NCBI RefSeq assembly: GCF_910594985.1
Contig: NZ_CAJVCE010000036.1
Span: forward strand, 1 to 55,313
From: Paenibacillus allorhizosphaerae
Lineage (GTDB): Bacteria > Bacillota > Bacilli > Paenibacillales > NBRC-103111
DNA length: 55,313 nucleotides
Direction of reading: 5' to 3'
Shown: in pieces, positions 34,634 to 42,558 of the stretch
Numbering within the stretch: the first letter of the stretch is position 1
How the letters are laid out: each line of letters starts with the position of its first letter
Program-made: the position numbers and the translations under genes
The notes under the pieces: model-generated
The model's input: the letters and a program-made list of their open reading frames with translations, nothing else
Told to the model about the DNA's origin: nothing
Database searches by the model: none

Positions 34634-35380
34634 ATGGTCATCTTAAAAAGCAAGCATGAAATCGAGGCCATCCGCAAGGCATGCCAAGTGGTGGCCGAAT
34701 GCCATTGCAAGATCGCCCCGCTCATCAAACCGGGCATCACGACGAATGAGATTGAGCGCATCTTCGAGGACATTATCTTGAAGCACGGCGCAAAGCCCTA
34801 CACGAAGGGCTACAAGGGCTATCCATATGCGACCTGTGCCTCCGTCAACGACGTGATCGCGCATGGCTTCCCTAGCGATAAGCCACTTGAGGAGGGCGAT
34901 ATCGTGACGATCGACACGGTCGCGGAGCTCGACGGCTGGCTCGGTGATTCGGCCTGGAGCTATGCAGTCGGGAAGATCTCGCCGACGGCCGAGAAGCTGA
35001 TGCGCGTCACGAAGGACTGCCTTGACCTCGGCATCGCGCAGGCGCAGCCCGGCAATCGGCTCGGCGACGTGACGAGCGCGATCCAACGGCATGCCGAATC
35101 GAACGGCTTCGGCGTCGTGCGCGACCTTCTCGCGCATGGCATCGGCCGGGACCTGCACGAGGAGCCAAACTATATGCATGTCGGTAAGCCCGGCAAAGGC
35201 CTCCGCATCAAGGAAGGCATGGTGTTCACGATCGAGCCCATGATCACCGAAGGCACCTACTACCTGACAATCGATCCGGACGGCTGGACCGCGCGGACGC
35301 TGGACCGCAAGCTCGCCGCCCAATACGAGCATACGATCGCCATCACGGCTGAAGGTCCACAAATCCTGACCGCGCAATAA
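34634..35380 (+). CDS. map: Methionine aminopeptidase, type I
   Basis: A 248-residue metalloprotease that removes initiator methionine. All five metal ligands of the family are visible: Asp94 (TIDTV), Asp105 (LGDSA), His168 (LAHGIG), Glu201 (IEPM) and Glu232 (YEHT). The substrate His78 (AHGFP) is also present. The start at 34634 gives a normal type I length without a zinc-finger extension. The reading frame is open further upstream inside tetR but has no sense there. RBS AAGGAG lies within the tetR end. Housekeeping map normally sits in the ribosomal protein cluster. This is therefore an extra, TetR-linked copy, perhaps a resistant duplicate of a drug target. Confidence 0.92.
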   Translation: MVILKSKHEIEAIRKACQVVAECHCKIAPLIKPGITTNEIERIFEDIILKHGAKPYTKGYKGYPYATCASVNDVIAHGFPSDKPLEEGDIVTIDTVAELDGWLGDSAWSYAVGKISPTAEKLMRVTKDCLDLGIAQAQPGNRLGDVTSAIQRHAESNGFGVVRDLLAHGIGRDLHEEPNYMHVGKPGKGLRIKEGMVFTIEPMITEGTYYLTIDPDGWTARTLDRKLAAQYEHTIAITAEGPQILTAQ

Positions 35381-35390
35381 AATAATTAGA

Positions 35391-35421
35391 GGCCGACCAC
35401 GGGATGGTCGGCTTCATTTTT
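35391..35421 (+). terminator. Rho-independent terminator after map
   Basis: Perfect 8-base stem GCCGACCA/TGGTCGGC (35392-35399, 35405-35412) with loop CGGGA, followed by TTCATTTTT. It starts 11 bases past the map stop. Confidence 0.85.
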
Positions 35422-35445
35422 ACGTATTCGGCATAGCATCTTTCT

Positions 35446-35765
35446 TCATCCGACACATGCGTTCATACGCTCTCTTACAGAGCTCAAAAGCATTTTCCGG
35501 ATAATAGCAGGCTCCGAGATTACGGTAATCAATAGCTCGTTCCCGTCTTCAAGCCGAAGCAGGTTTGCGGACAGCGTATCCTCAAGGATCGTGATGAGGC
35601 TGCTCGCCTGGGCGCGATCACATGCCAGTACGACGAATTCATCTCCGGCGAACCGCGCGACAAAATCGGAAACGACGGCTGACTCGGACAATAACCGGGC
35701 CAGATGACGCAATGCAAGGTCTCCCGCATGATGGCCATGGGTATCGTTAATCGAGCAATTCTGTC
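35446..35765 (-). pseudogene. GGDEF (diguanylate cyclase) domain fragment
   Basis: The minus strand reads INDTHGHHAGDLALRHLARL and DFVARFAGDEFVVLACDRAQ, the substrate-binding and AGDEF signature segments of a GGDEF domain. Upstream, the normal IDxFK start is corrupted (GQNCSINDTHG) and no sensor domain remains. The C-terminal part after LLITVI is not GGDEF-like. Only about 100 residues of the domain survive, with no promoter. It is a non-functional remnant between the map terminator and a repeat. Confidence 0.75.
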
Positions 35766-35811
35766 CTTTATTTCGACTGCGGTCCTATTGCGTTATTCTG
35801 CCCCAGAAGGA

Positions 35812-35877
35812 GCAGCTGCCGCTGCGGCAAGCAGCTCCTGGATCGCTGAACTATCGTTCTCCGTTAGCTTAAATAAG
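35812..35877. repeat. Interspersed hairpin repeat
   Basis: Hairpin GGAGCAGCTGCCGCTGCGGC with GCAAGCAGCTCC, then right arm ACTATCGTTCTCCGTTAGCT. The left arm is missing, replaced by the GGDEF fragment side. It lies about 90 bases beyond the DinB stop. Confidence 0.7.
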
Positions 35878-35963
35878 AAACTGCATATTGTATTTCATAT
35901 TATTGTCTTACGTATGATTAAAAGAGAAAACTAGTTTTGACTAAACTTTCTGTTATGATGAGG

Positions 35964-36467
35964 TTACATTTTCGGGGCTTCCATGCCATAATTAACCCAT
36001 TCTTCTTTTGACGGGCCATAAATACCAGGAACGGTTAATCCTGCTTGTCGCATAAGAACCGTCATTTGTCCTCGGTGGTGGTTTTGATGCAGAATCAAAA
36101 ACATTAAAAGAGACCCATTGGGCATTTTTTGACCTAAAAAGTCTATACGTTCTTCTAAGGTATTATCGATCCATTGAGTTTTTAATGCCTGAACAAATGC
36201 ATCACTGGCTTGATGATAGCTGTCTGCTATAAACTGAGCTGAAGCAGGAACAGGCCAATCTTCAGTTGGGGCTTCAAACGTTAAATTTGTATTTGAGGCA
36301 ATTATGTGAATGGCAGCTACGGTATGCCAAGCAATACGTCCTAAAGTCCAATTCTGCGAAGTGATCTCCTGTTTAAGTGACTCATCTGTCAGATTGTTTA
36401 GTAGACTCTGTGTTGCCTCGGCTTCGTACTCCCAAGATTTCAAAAAATTGTCTAAGGTTTGGAACAT
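35964..36467 (-). CDS. DinB-family protein
   Basis: The 167-residue four-helix-bundle protein is of the DinB/YfiT-like metal-binding group. It starts FQTLDNFLKSWEYEAEATQS. The first metal-site His is in RIAWHTVAAIHIIAS, and the conserved C-terminal pair is in MFLILHQNHHRGQMTVLMRQ (His-x3-His type), followed by AGLTVPGIYGPSKEEW. RBS GGGGGATTTGTT precedes the ATG. Family members are often thiol-dependent transferases or stress proteins of unknown substrate. Single-gene module with a repeat just past its 3' end. Confidence 0.88.
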   Translation of the reverse strand: MFQTLDNFLKSWEYEAEATQSLLNNLTDESLKQEITSQNWTLGRIAWHTVAAIHIIASNTNLTFEAPTEDWPVPASAQFIADSYHQASDAFVQALKTQWIDNTLEERIDFLGQKMPNGSLLMFLILHQNHHRGQMTVLMRQAGLTVPGIYGPSKEEWVNYGMEAPKM

Positions 36468-36567
36468 AACAAATCCCCCTAAGCCATTTTATATAATAAT
36501 TTCTCTAATTTTTTGGATTTTCCTTCCATATTATCAATAAAAACACGAATATCAATACGGACACGTT

Positions 36568-36656
36568 AATTCGACTAAACTCCCGTTACTTTAACAACAA
36601 CAAAAGAGCCATAACGAAGCAGGCTCCTTAACTATCGTACCGAGGGAGTTCAATGG
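36568..36656. repeat. Interspersed hairpin repeat, full copy
   Basis: Left arm CTAAACTCCCGTTACTTTAA, hairpin AAGAGCC...AGGCTCCTT, right arm AACTATCGTACCGAGGGAGT. It is 35 bases beyond the TM2 remnant. Confidence 0.7.
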
Positions 36657-36690
36657 AAAGCAGACCAAGGCTGGTAAAAATGCTAATTAT

Positions 36691-36926
36691 CTAGTCCGAA
36701 TAATGCCAAAAAGATCCATTCCCATGCCTCTTGCGGAAACTGATATATCCCCTTTTAGGACGATAGTAATTCTCTTCGAACCCTTTATCGTTTAAACGCA
36801 AATAAATTATTCCTTCGACAACACCGATAATTGCCGGTAAAAGCGTCCAAGAAAAAAACGATGAGCACCTATGCTTCCAAGGAATATCGCAAGTAGTGCT
36901 GCAAGTACTCTTTTATTTAATTTCAT
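36691..36926 (-). pseudogene. TM2-domain membrane protein with internal deletion
   Basis: From ATG 36926 (RBS AGGGGTG) the frame reads KLNKRVLAALLAIFLGSIGA then HRFFLG, the first half of a TM2 domain. It then jumps frame to LLPAIIGVVEGIIYLRLNDK and GFEENYYRPKRG, the second half. About 20 residues of the middle (glycine-rich turn and start of the second span) are missing and the phase is broken. TM2 proteins are small two-span proteins of unclear role. This copy cannot make a complete domain. Confidence 0.7.
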
Positions 36927-37012
36927 TTCACCCCTGCTCTCATGATTATTTTCCACTCTTTTCCTTTTGGTTATTATTACGTATATGGAATTAATTGGTT
37001 CCCTCTAAAACA

Positions 37013-37075
37013 ACTTAAATTAAGCGTATAAGAAAACGTTCATCGGGTAAGAGTCAAGTTCTTGTCACCCGACGC
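37013..37075. repeat. End-repeat fragment
   Basis: CGTTCATCGGGTAAGAGTCA then AGTTCTTGTCACCCGAC. The left part matches the left end at 17009-17035 and the right part the right end at 23602-23617, so it is a collapsed copy with the middle lost. The bases from 36927 to 37012 hold nothing recognisable. Confidence 0.55.
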
Positions 37076-37088
37076 CGACACTTATTGT

Positions 37089-37288
37089 TGTCCAATGACA
37101 CAATATCACCCTCAATGATGAATCAATCATGCCCCCATTCGATTTATTGACACAAATACACCCGCAATCATGAGTTGATTGTGGGTGGTGTATTTGTGTC
37201 AATTTAGATTTGCCCCGTACCGTATTCGAATGAGTTATAAATAAGACTGCCGGAGCAGCTATTCTGCTATCGTTCTCCTTTAGCTTAG
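37089..37288. repeat. 200-base element, duplicate of 15581-15777
   Basis: Begins TGTCCAATGACACAATATC and ends with repeat arm GCTATCGTTCTCC. It differs from the other copy by one 3-base insertion and a few substitutions. It lies 44 bases beyond the HAD gene stop. Confidence 0.85.
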
Positions 37289-37332
37289 CTCACGTACATT
37301 TGTGAGTACGGGACACACTGGCGAATGCTCTC

Positions 37333-37974
37333 TCAGGTTACATTCAGGATAATGTCCTTTAGCTCAATCAGTGTCTTGATTCGATAGCTGGCCTGTGAGA
37401 AGTCATGTGTTTTTGTGAAGTCGTTATGGACAATAGCACAGTCGATACCAGCCGCCACGGCTGAGTTCAACCCTCTGTTTGAATCCTCTACAACCAGGGA
37501 CTCTTCTTTGGTAGCTCCGAAGCGCTTTAGGCCGGTCAAGTATGGTTCTGGGTGCGGCTTGGTGCGCTCGTAGTCTTCGCGAACAAGGACGAATTCCATG
37601 AATTGTCTAATCTGGCGCTTTTCATGAATAAGTTGAAAATCCGCACGTTTTGCAGTCGTCACGATGGCCATGCGTACGTACTTTGACAGTTCGGCTAGAG
37701 TTTCAACTACGCCTTCAATCTCTATGGCTTCTGTTCTTAGATATTCCTGATAATAGACGTTGCGGACCTCACGCTGCTTGCTGATGGTCTGTTCATCAAT
37801 ACCTGCCGCCCTAGCTTGGGACCAAGTGCCCAATGACTGGGTCATGTCGCGGAGGTATTGATCTTTTTCCAAGGTAAATCCAATGTCAGCCAGAGCGCGT
37901 TCTCCCGCTTTGTAATACCAGAATTCAGTATCAACCAGAACACCATCATGATCGAAGAGTATGTACTTTTTCAT
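37333..37974 (-). CDS. HAD-superfamily hydrolase (phosphoglycolate phosphatase-like)
   Basis: A 213-residue HAD subfamily IA phosphohydrolase. The motifs are in order: KKYILFDHDGVLVDTEFW (nucleophile Asp8, Asp10), AIVTTAKRADF (Thr), YERTKPHPEPYL (Lys) and ESLVVEDSNRGLNSAVAAGI (acidic pair). A helical cap lies between motifs 1 and 2. The start at 37974 is set by AAAGGAG 9 bases upstream; the frame is open to 38004 without a site. Relatives are beta-phosphoglucomutase-like or general sugar-phosphate phosphatases. Substrate unknown. Single-gene module. Confidence 0.9.
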   Translation of the reverse strand: MKKYILFDHDGVLVDTEFWYYKAGERALADIGFTLEKDQYLRDMTQSLGTWSQARAAGIDEQTISKQREVRNVYYQEYLRTEAIEIEGVVETLAELSKYVRMAIVTTAKRADFQLIHEKRQIRQFMEFVLVREDYERTKPHPEPYLTGLKRFGATKEESLVVEDSNRGLNSAVAAGIDCAIVHNDFTKTHDFSQASYRIKTLIELKDIILNVT

Positions 37975-38244
37975 TGTTTCGTTCTCCTTTGTCAGCTGCG
38001 GCAACCATGCGTGCCATCACGCGCCGTTGATCACCCATAAGTAGACGGGCGACTGATATTCGCGTTGTCGGATTGAACTTTATTGAAATCTTCAATTGGT
38101 AGTTTTCCCTGAATGTTTATTCGTGGGTCATTCAAACACCGCCCAAGGTTTCTTCGTGCTTCGTTCAAACACCTCATTTCTCCCTTCATTATAGAATATT
38201 GGCTGCTCTTTTAAATTACCGTACATTTGTTCTTATGTAAACAA

Positions 38245-38274
38245 TTACCTGTTAATATTATCCTGCCCGTTAGC
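38245..38274. repeat. Left half of an interspersed repeat arm, interrupted by IS110
   Basis: ATTATCCTGCCCGTTAGC is the first part of a repeat arm and stops at the left end of the IS110 element. Joining it to TAGCGCAATGA at 39841 recreates a normal arm. The bases from 37975 to 38244 hold no gene. Confidence 0.7.
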
Positions 38275-38275
38275 C

Positions 38276-38517
38276 CCCCATGCTCTCTCGGCACCACAGA
38301 TGATGAAAATTTTGGTGCGACGTTTTATACTAAACTTACGGCTGGTGAGGAAGGTCGTTGCGCTATGGTGTCGCGAGCCCATCCGTTAGTCTGACTACGA
38401 CGACCACGGTGCACCAATGAATGTCGCTCCTTTTTAGGACGCACGCGGGGTAGAGTAACCCTTTGCTGGTTGTTGCGCCATTCTTCTCAATTCAACTGCC
38501 GTAGAAAGGTGAGTTTT
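38276..38517 (+). ncRNA. Candidate IS110 bridge RNA region
   Basis: In the 5' noncoding region, a stem GGTCGT (38353-38358) / ACGACC (38400-38405) encloses an internal loop. Its left side holds CGTTGCGCTA (38356-38365), the exact reverse complement of the right target half TAGCGCAACG seen at 172-181. Its right side holds CCGTTAG (38383-38389), identical to the left target half at 38267-38273. A small hairpin caps the loop. Further on, CGGGGTAG (about 38456-38463) equals the element's right end. This is the layout of target- and donor-binding loops of IS110 bridge RNAs. Transcript ends are unknown. Confidence 0.6.
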
Positions 38518-39728
38518 ATGGATGTCCTGATCGAGCGAGCTTGCGGTTTGGATGTTCACAAGAAGTCTATTACCGCTTGCATCGTAACCCCCGAAGGAAA
38601 GGAGATTAAGACGTTTCGTACCCGCACGGTTTTCTTGCTTGATTTGATCGACTGGATCAAGCTGCATCGCTGTACTCATGTGGCCATGGAAGTACCGGGG
38701 TGTTCTGGAAACCGATCGTGAATTTGCTGGAAGCCGAAGAGATTCAGTTCCTCGTCGTTAACGCTCAGCACATCAAAGCCGTTCCCGGCAGGAAAACGGA
38801 CGTGAAGGACGCCGAGTGGATCTGTGATCTACTCCGTCACGGTCTGCTGAAGGCCAGCTACATCCCAGACCGAAACCAACGAGAACTGCGCGAATTAGTC
38901 CGTTACCGCCACAGCCTGATTCAGGAACTCTCTCGCGAGCATAACCGAGTCCAGAAGGTACTGGAAGGAGCCAACATTAAACTAGCTGCCGTTGTCTCTG
39001 ACATCATAGGGGTGAGCAGCCGCGACATGATGGATGCCATGATCGAGGGCGAAGAAGATCCGGAGAAGCTAGCTGCCTTCACAAGGTGAACGCTAAAGAA
39101 AAAGAAAGAATAGCTAGAGTTAGCCTTGCGTGGAAATATGAGCGCACACCAGCGGATCATGCTGACTCACATCGATTTTCTGAATGAACAAATTGTTGAA
39201 CTGGATATGGAGGTAGCCAAACGGCTCGACCCCTTTCAGCAGGACATTGAACGGCTAGATACGATCCTGGGAATCGGTCGCCGTCCGGCTGAATAAATCT
39301 TGGTCGAGGTTGGGACCGACCTTCGTTCGCGCTTCCCTTCCGCTGCCCATCTCTGTTCGTGGGTAGGTCTGGTTCCAGGGCAGAACGAAAGTGCCGGTAA
39401 ACGAAAATCCTCCAAGACTCGCAAAGGCAACAAATACCTCCGTTCGGCACTCATTGAAGTCGCCCACTCCGTCTGCAGATCCGACAATTATCTCGGAGCT
39501 CAGTACCGACGCATCGCAGCCCGCAAAGGCAGACACCGAGCGGCAGTGGTGGTCGCATATTCCATCATGACCATTGTTTACCATATACTCACGCGCGGCG
39601 AGGATTACAAAGATTTAGGCGGTAACTATTTTGAAAAACGACAGCAAGAAGCAATTGTTAAACAAGCAGTTCGAAAGCTTGTGAATCTTGGCTTTCAGGT
39701 AGCTCTCACCGCTTCGACAGCCTCGTAA
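38518..39728 (+). pseudogene. IS110-family transposase (DEDD/serine type), multiply broken
   Basis: From ATG 38518 it reads MDVLIERACGLDVHKKSITA (first Asp of the RuvC-like DEDD domain). A missing A near 38696 shifts the frame exactly at the MESTG motif. The next frame gives FWKPIVNLLEAEEIQFLVVN and GRKTDVKDAEWICDLLRHGL (Asp pair). After 39089 the frame is lost again, then resumes with HIDFLNEQIVELDMEVAKRL, a stop at 39295, and the C-terminal domain GLVPGQNESAGKRKSSKTRK with the catalytic-serine region. About 400 codons in all; no functional protein. Confidence 0.88.
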
Positions 39729-39858
39729 CCATCTTGATTTCACATAAATTCTATGAAGCACAGTTTTTAAAAAAAACACTAAAGCTGGGCTTAGTTTCGT
39801 ATTGCCTTTTTTAGATCTATGCTATGTGAAATTTTCGGGGTAGCGCAATGACAAATAT

Positions 39859-40299
39859 TTATGCTGGTTTTACCTGAATGAACATATCGAGTTCACTTCC
39901 GTCTTCTTCACCCTTAAATCTTTCATCATATACTTCGAAACAGACAACATTGAATTGCTCATAATTATTAGTGCTGAGCCAGTAAATAAGTTTTTCAAAC
40001 GTCTCGTTTATCTTACTTATGGGTCCTCTATGAGTTACTCTCGCATATAGGCCAGCGGGAATTTTATACATAAACATTCCTTCTGGCACTTCGCTTAAAG
40101 AATCGGTTTTCACACCTGCTAGATAGCCGTGTTCATTTCGTTTGATTAATCCAATTGTCTCATGACGATTTATTCGATCTGTTACTTCGTTTATTCGGGT
40201 GAACAAAGCTGGCCAGACATCCCCAGGATTGGTCGGTTTACCAATATTTCCAATACCAATAATCTTACATTCAGGAAAATCAACTAAAATAGGCTGCAT
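39859..40299 (-). CDS. GyrI-like / AraC effector-binding domain protein
   Basis: The 146-residue stand-alone small-molecule binding domain resembles the effector domain of AraC-type regulators and GyrI/SbmC. Visible are KIIGIGNIGKPTNPGDVWPA, FMYKIPAGLYARVTHRGPIS and KINETFEKLIYWLSTNNYEQ, with a C-terminal FEVYDERF/GEEDGSELDMFIQV pair typical of the fold. RBS GAGGAG precedes the ATG. Its stop is 15 bases from the IS110 junction. Such proteins bind or hydrolyse toxic organics in other Bacilli; the ligand here is unknown. A relative lies at 41873. Confidence 0.85.
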   Translation of the reverse strand: MQPILVDFPECKIIGIGNIGKPTNPGDVWPALFTRINEVTDRINRHETIGLIKRNEHGYLAGVKTDSLSEVPEGMFMYKIPAGLYARVTHRGPISKINETFEKLIYWLSTNNYEQFNVVCFEVYDERFKGEEDGSELDMFIQVKPA

Positions 40300-40365
40300 T
40301 TTTCCACTCCTCTATAAATGGGTATGAATTCCTATTCGTTAGACTGGAATAAAATCCCTTTTCGC

Positions 40366-40470
40366 CATTTAACTATACTGCCTTTTAGCGCAACAAAGCT
40401 GCCGTTCAACGCGGCAGCCATGTCATGCAGTGAATTATTCCGCTAACGGAGAACGTTAGTGACGTCGCGA
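40366..40470. repeat. Interspersed hairpin repeat, right arm inverted
   Basis: Left arm ACTATACTGCCTTTTAGCGC (with an intact, unoccupied TTAGCGCAAC target), hairpin GCTGCCG...CGGCAGC, and on the right GCTAACGGAGAACG, which is the reverse complement of the usual right arm. This is the only copy I saw with an inverted arm. Confidence 0.7.
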
Positions 40471-40535
40471 GTTGATTCCTTTCCTATACAATTTCATGTC
40501 TCCTTTTCTTTCATTCCTGCACGCTGAACTTGATG

Positions 40536-41138
40536 TTAGCTGCCTGACACTCCGGTTGTGATTGTGCCTGCACGCTCGTAATTCACGGCAATAACGCCAT
40601 TCGGGGCGACTTTGCTTTCCGTCACCTTGAATGCTGCCGGGATCGTGCCATCAGCAAACAACCGCTTTCCACTGCCCAACGTTATTGGATATATCATCAG
40701 CCAGAACACATCGACCAAATCATGCTTGATAAGCGTCTGAATGAGATCACCGCTTCCCCAAACGTGCAAATCCGGCCCCTGCTGTTGCTTGATTTGAGTG
40801 ATTTTTTCCGCAATATCTCCACTTAAAAACACGGACGGCTGCCATTCGCCAGATGTCATGGTGTTCGAGGCGACGTACTTGATTGCCTTGTTGGCCCTCG
40901 GCCATACTTCCGCATGTTGCGGCCAATACGGTGCCCAAATTTCATAGGTTTTGCGCCCTAACAACAGATCGAACGGCATGTTCATCTGCCTTCTCAGGAG
41001 CGTTCCAACGATCTCGTTAGAATATGACGCTGACCACCCGCCATATGCAAAGCCGTCGCTGATATCTTCGTCTGGCCCGCCTGGGGCTTGTATGACACCA
41101 TCAAGAGATACATGTTCAAGCACAATAATTTTTCTCAT
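40536..41138 (-). CDS. Dihydrofolate-reductase-like protein (RibD C-terminal domain family)
   Basis: The 200-residue protein has the same family as 12466. It reads RKIIVLEHVSLDGVIQAPGG, DLLLGRKTYEIWAPYWPQHA, DLHVWGSGDLIQTLIKHDLV and MIYPITLGSGKRLFADGTIP. RBS TTAGGAGGAACTC precedes the ATG. It belongs to the longer subgroup with the PGGPDED insertion after the first strand, like the fragment at 47309. Predicted cytoplasmic NAD(P)H-dependent reductase of unknown substrate. Followed by a repeat 66 bases past the stop. Confidence 0.88.
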   Translation of the reverse strand: MRKIIVLEHVSLDGVIQAPGGPDEDISDGFAYGGWSASYSNEIVGTLLRRQMNMPFDLLLGRKTYEIWAPYWPQHAEVWPRANKAIKYVASNTMTSGEWQPSVFLSGDIAEKITQIKQQQGPDLHVWGSGDLIQTLIKHDLVDVFWLMIYPITLGSGKRLFADGTIPAAFKVTESKVAPNGVIAVNYERAGTITTGVSGS

Positions 41139-41174
41139 AATTGAGTTCCTCCTAAATCTGGATTACTAACTGAC

Positions 41175-41416
41175 TTAATGTTCTTTCATTGATTTGGTCT
41201 TAGAATTCTTTCGTATATCTTTTGAAATTGTCCATAATCGTTGCCAGCCCTCATGCTGCCTCACAACATCTTCCTTGGCGAAATCAAAGTCCATGCTGCC
41301 ATATTTCGCTTCCATCCTTGTATGAAAATTCCTGCGAACCCGCAAATCATTTTCCGATCTTGGCGAATGCCATATCTTTGAAGCGTTACTCTTGTTTTTT
41401 GATTAATAGTTTCCAT
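41175..41416 (-). pseudogene. Small hypothetical gene, frameshifted in an A-run
   Basis: ATG 41416 follows GAGTGAGG, and the frame starts METINQK. One A missing from the next A-run breaks it. In the corrected frame it continues KNKSNASKIWHSPRSENDLR, VRRNFHTRMEAKYGSMDFDF, AKEDVVRQHEGWQRLWTISK to a stop at 41175. It is about 79 residues, basic and of no family I recognise. It lies 36 bases upstream of the RibD_C-like gene start and is likely a real small gene with either a mutation or a sequencing indel. Confidence 0.5.
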
Positions 41417-41457
41417 TTTGAATGACCTCACTCGATTATTGTTTTTTTTATTCTCAT

Positions 41458-41670
41458 TTATTTAGAAGAAATTCGATTGCAAAATTCATTGGTCCAATTG
41501 TTCAGGAAGCCCAAATCTGGAAAATAAATAGGATAGTTTGAGTCTTTTATAGTGATTTGATTCAGCTTGCTTTCGACATATGTGCCTTTGAACGCCAACG
41601 AACCTCCGACTACGCAAATGGCATAAACAACACGAATGATTATTTTGAAGCGTTTCGAGTAAATCCGCAT
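41458..41670 (-). CDS. Small membrane-anchored or secreted hypothetical protein
   Basis: A 70-residue frame starting RIYSKRFKIIIRVVYAICVV, a signal anchor (residues about 8-25), then a polar tail YVESKLNQITIKDSNYP. The start at 41670 is chosen for AAGGAGTGAGAAA directly upstream; the frame is open to 41718. No family recognised. Codirectional with the small gene at 41175 and the reductase at 40536. Confidence 0.55.
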   Translation of the reverse strand: MRIYSKRFKIIIRVVYAICVVGGSLAFKGTYVESKLNQITIKDSNYPIYFPDLGFLNNWTNEFCNRISSK

Positions 41671-41756
41671 TTTCTCACTCCTTAAAAATTGTAAATGTAT
41701 GGTCAATAGACCATACACTCACCACTTACTATAACGATTCCAGTGACTGGAAAGTT

Positions 41757-41845
41757 GCGGTAATCTGCCCGTTACTTTAATGATCAGGGACAGGCTGCCG
41801 CGGCGGTCTGCAGTCATAGCCGTTGTTACTATCGTAAACGTTTAT
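41757..41845. repeat. Interspersed hairpin repeat
   Basis: Left arm GTAATCTGCCCGTTACTTTA, hairpin GGCTGCCGCGG...CTGCAGTCATAGCC (degenerate), right arm TTACTATCGTAAACG. It lies just past the stop of the GyrI-like gene at 41873. Confidence 0.65.
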
Positions 41846-41872
41846 TTATATTAAAGGCTAACAATCATGCTT

Positions 41873-42364
41873 TCATGTGTCCTTATTCTTTATAGGGAAG
41901 TGCAACAAAAAATCAGCATTTCCTCGTTCTAACGGTGAATGAACCATAGAATACAACTCGAACCCATAGGTTCCCGCTAGTTCATACTCCGAATTGCTTA
42001 TCCATTTATATAGCTCTCCATACGCGTTACCAGCTCTGTCAATGTCGCCTCTATATTCTAAAACGGCATAGGTCGTACGTGGAAGTTCATATGAAATCAT
42101 ACCTTTTGGGGGCTCTGCATCTGGACTAACTTTTACACCAGCTATCCAAGTAAAATGATCAGTATCGGGCTTATAATTCGGTGGGTCGATGAAAAGTCCA
42201 TAGGTAGTTGGAAGATCTATAGCTCCGTTCACCTCTTCTAGTTTTTCATTAAAAGATTGCTGCAGCTTCGGAATTAACATCTGTTCCCTAGTCTCATTCA
42301 ACAGAGTTTCTAGCTTCAGTCCAATGATTCGGAAATGTTCCCTTTCAACGATTCTTACAACCAT
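41873..42364 (-). CDS. GyrI-like / effector-binding domain protein
   Basis: The 163-residue protein starts MVVRIVEREHFRIIGLKLET; the start at 42364 is fixed by AGGAGG 7 bases upstream although the frame is open to 42496. Family features are KLQQSFNEKLEEVNGAIDLP, YGLFIDPPNYKPDTDHFTWI, GVKVSPDAEPPKGMISYELP and TYAVLEYRGDIDRAGNAYGE, ending in FELYSMVHSP. It is a single-domain ligand-binding protein of the AraC effector type. Distinct in sequence from the one at 39859. Confidence 0.86.
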   Translation of the reverse strand: MVVRIVEREHFRIIGLKLETLLNETREQMLIPKLQQSFNEKLEEVNGAIDLPTTYGLFIDPPNYKPDTDHFTWIAGVKVSPDAEPPKGMISYELPRTTYAVLEYRGDIDRAGNAYGELYKWISNSEYELAGTYGFELYSMVHSPLERGNADFLLHFPIKNKDT

Positions 42365-42452
42365 CCTACGACCTCCTATGGAAGTTTGATTCCTTATTCT
42401 TTTCTCCAAAAGCACATTTTTTCCTCTTTTTGGAACGGTACCTTCTTCAGCT

Positions 42453-42545
42453 AATCTGCCATTTAGCGTATTGAGGCTGCCGTTATTTCCGCGCAACCTC
42501 GTTGTTCAGCTCTAGTACCCTGTTAGCTGGATGCTGATAACGATG
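42453..42545. repeat. Interspersed hairpin repeat
   Basis: Left arm GCTAATCTGCCATTTAGCGT, imperfect hairpin GAGGCTGCCG...CGCGCAACCTC, right arm TCTAGTACCCTGTTAGCT. It lies 14 bases from the methyltransferase stop. Confidence 0.6.
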
Positions 42546-42558
42546 ACTCCTAAACTTA

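Larger units (their letters stand above)
38271..39844 (+). mobile_element. IS110-family insertion sequence, about 1.57 kb
   Basis: The element lies between TAGC at 38271-38274 and TAGC at 39841-39844. There are no terminal inverted repeats, as is usual for IS110. It has a 245-base 5' noncoding region, a decayed transposase gene and a 112-base right end shared with 1-171. Both copies in this window adjoin the same repeat-arm sequence. The long 5' noncoding region places it with the IS110 group, whose bridge RNA is encoded there, rather than the IS1111 group. Confidence 0.85.
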
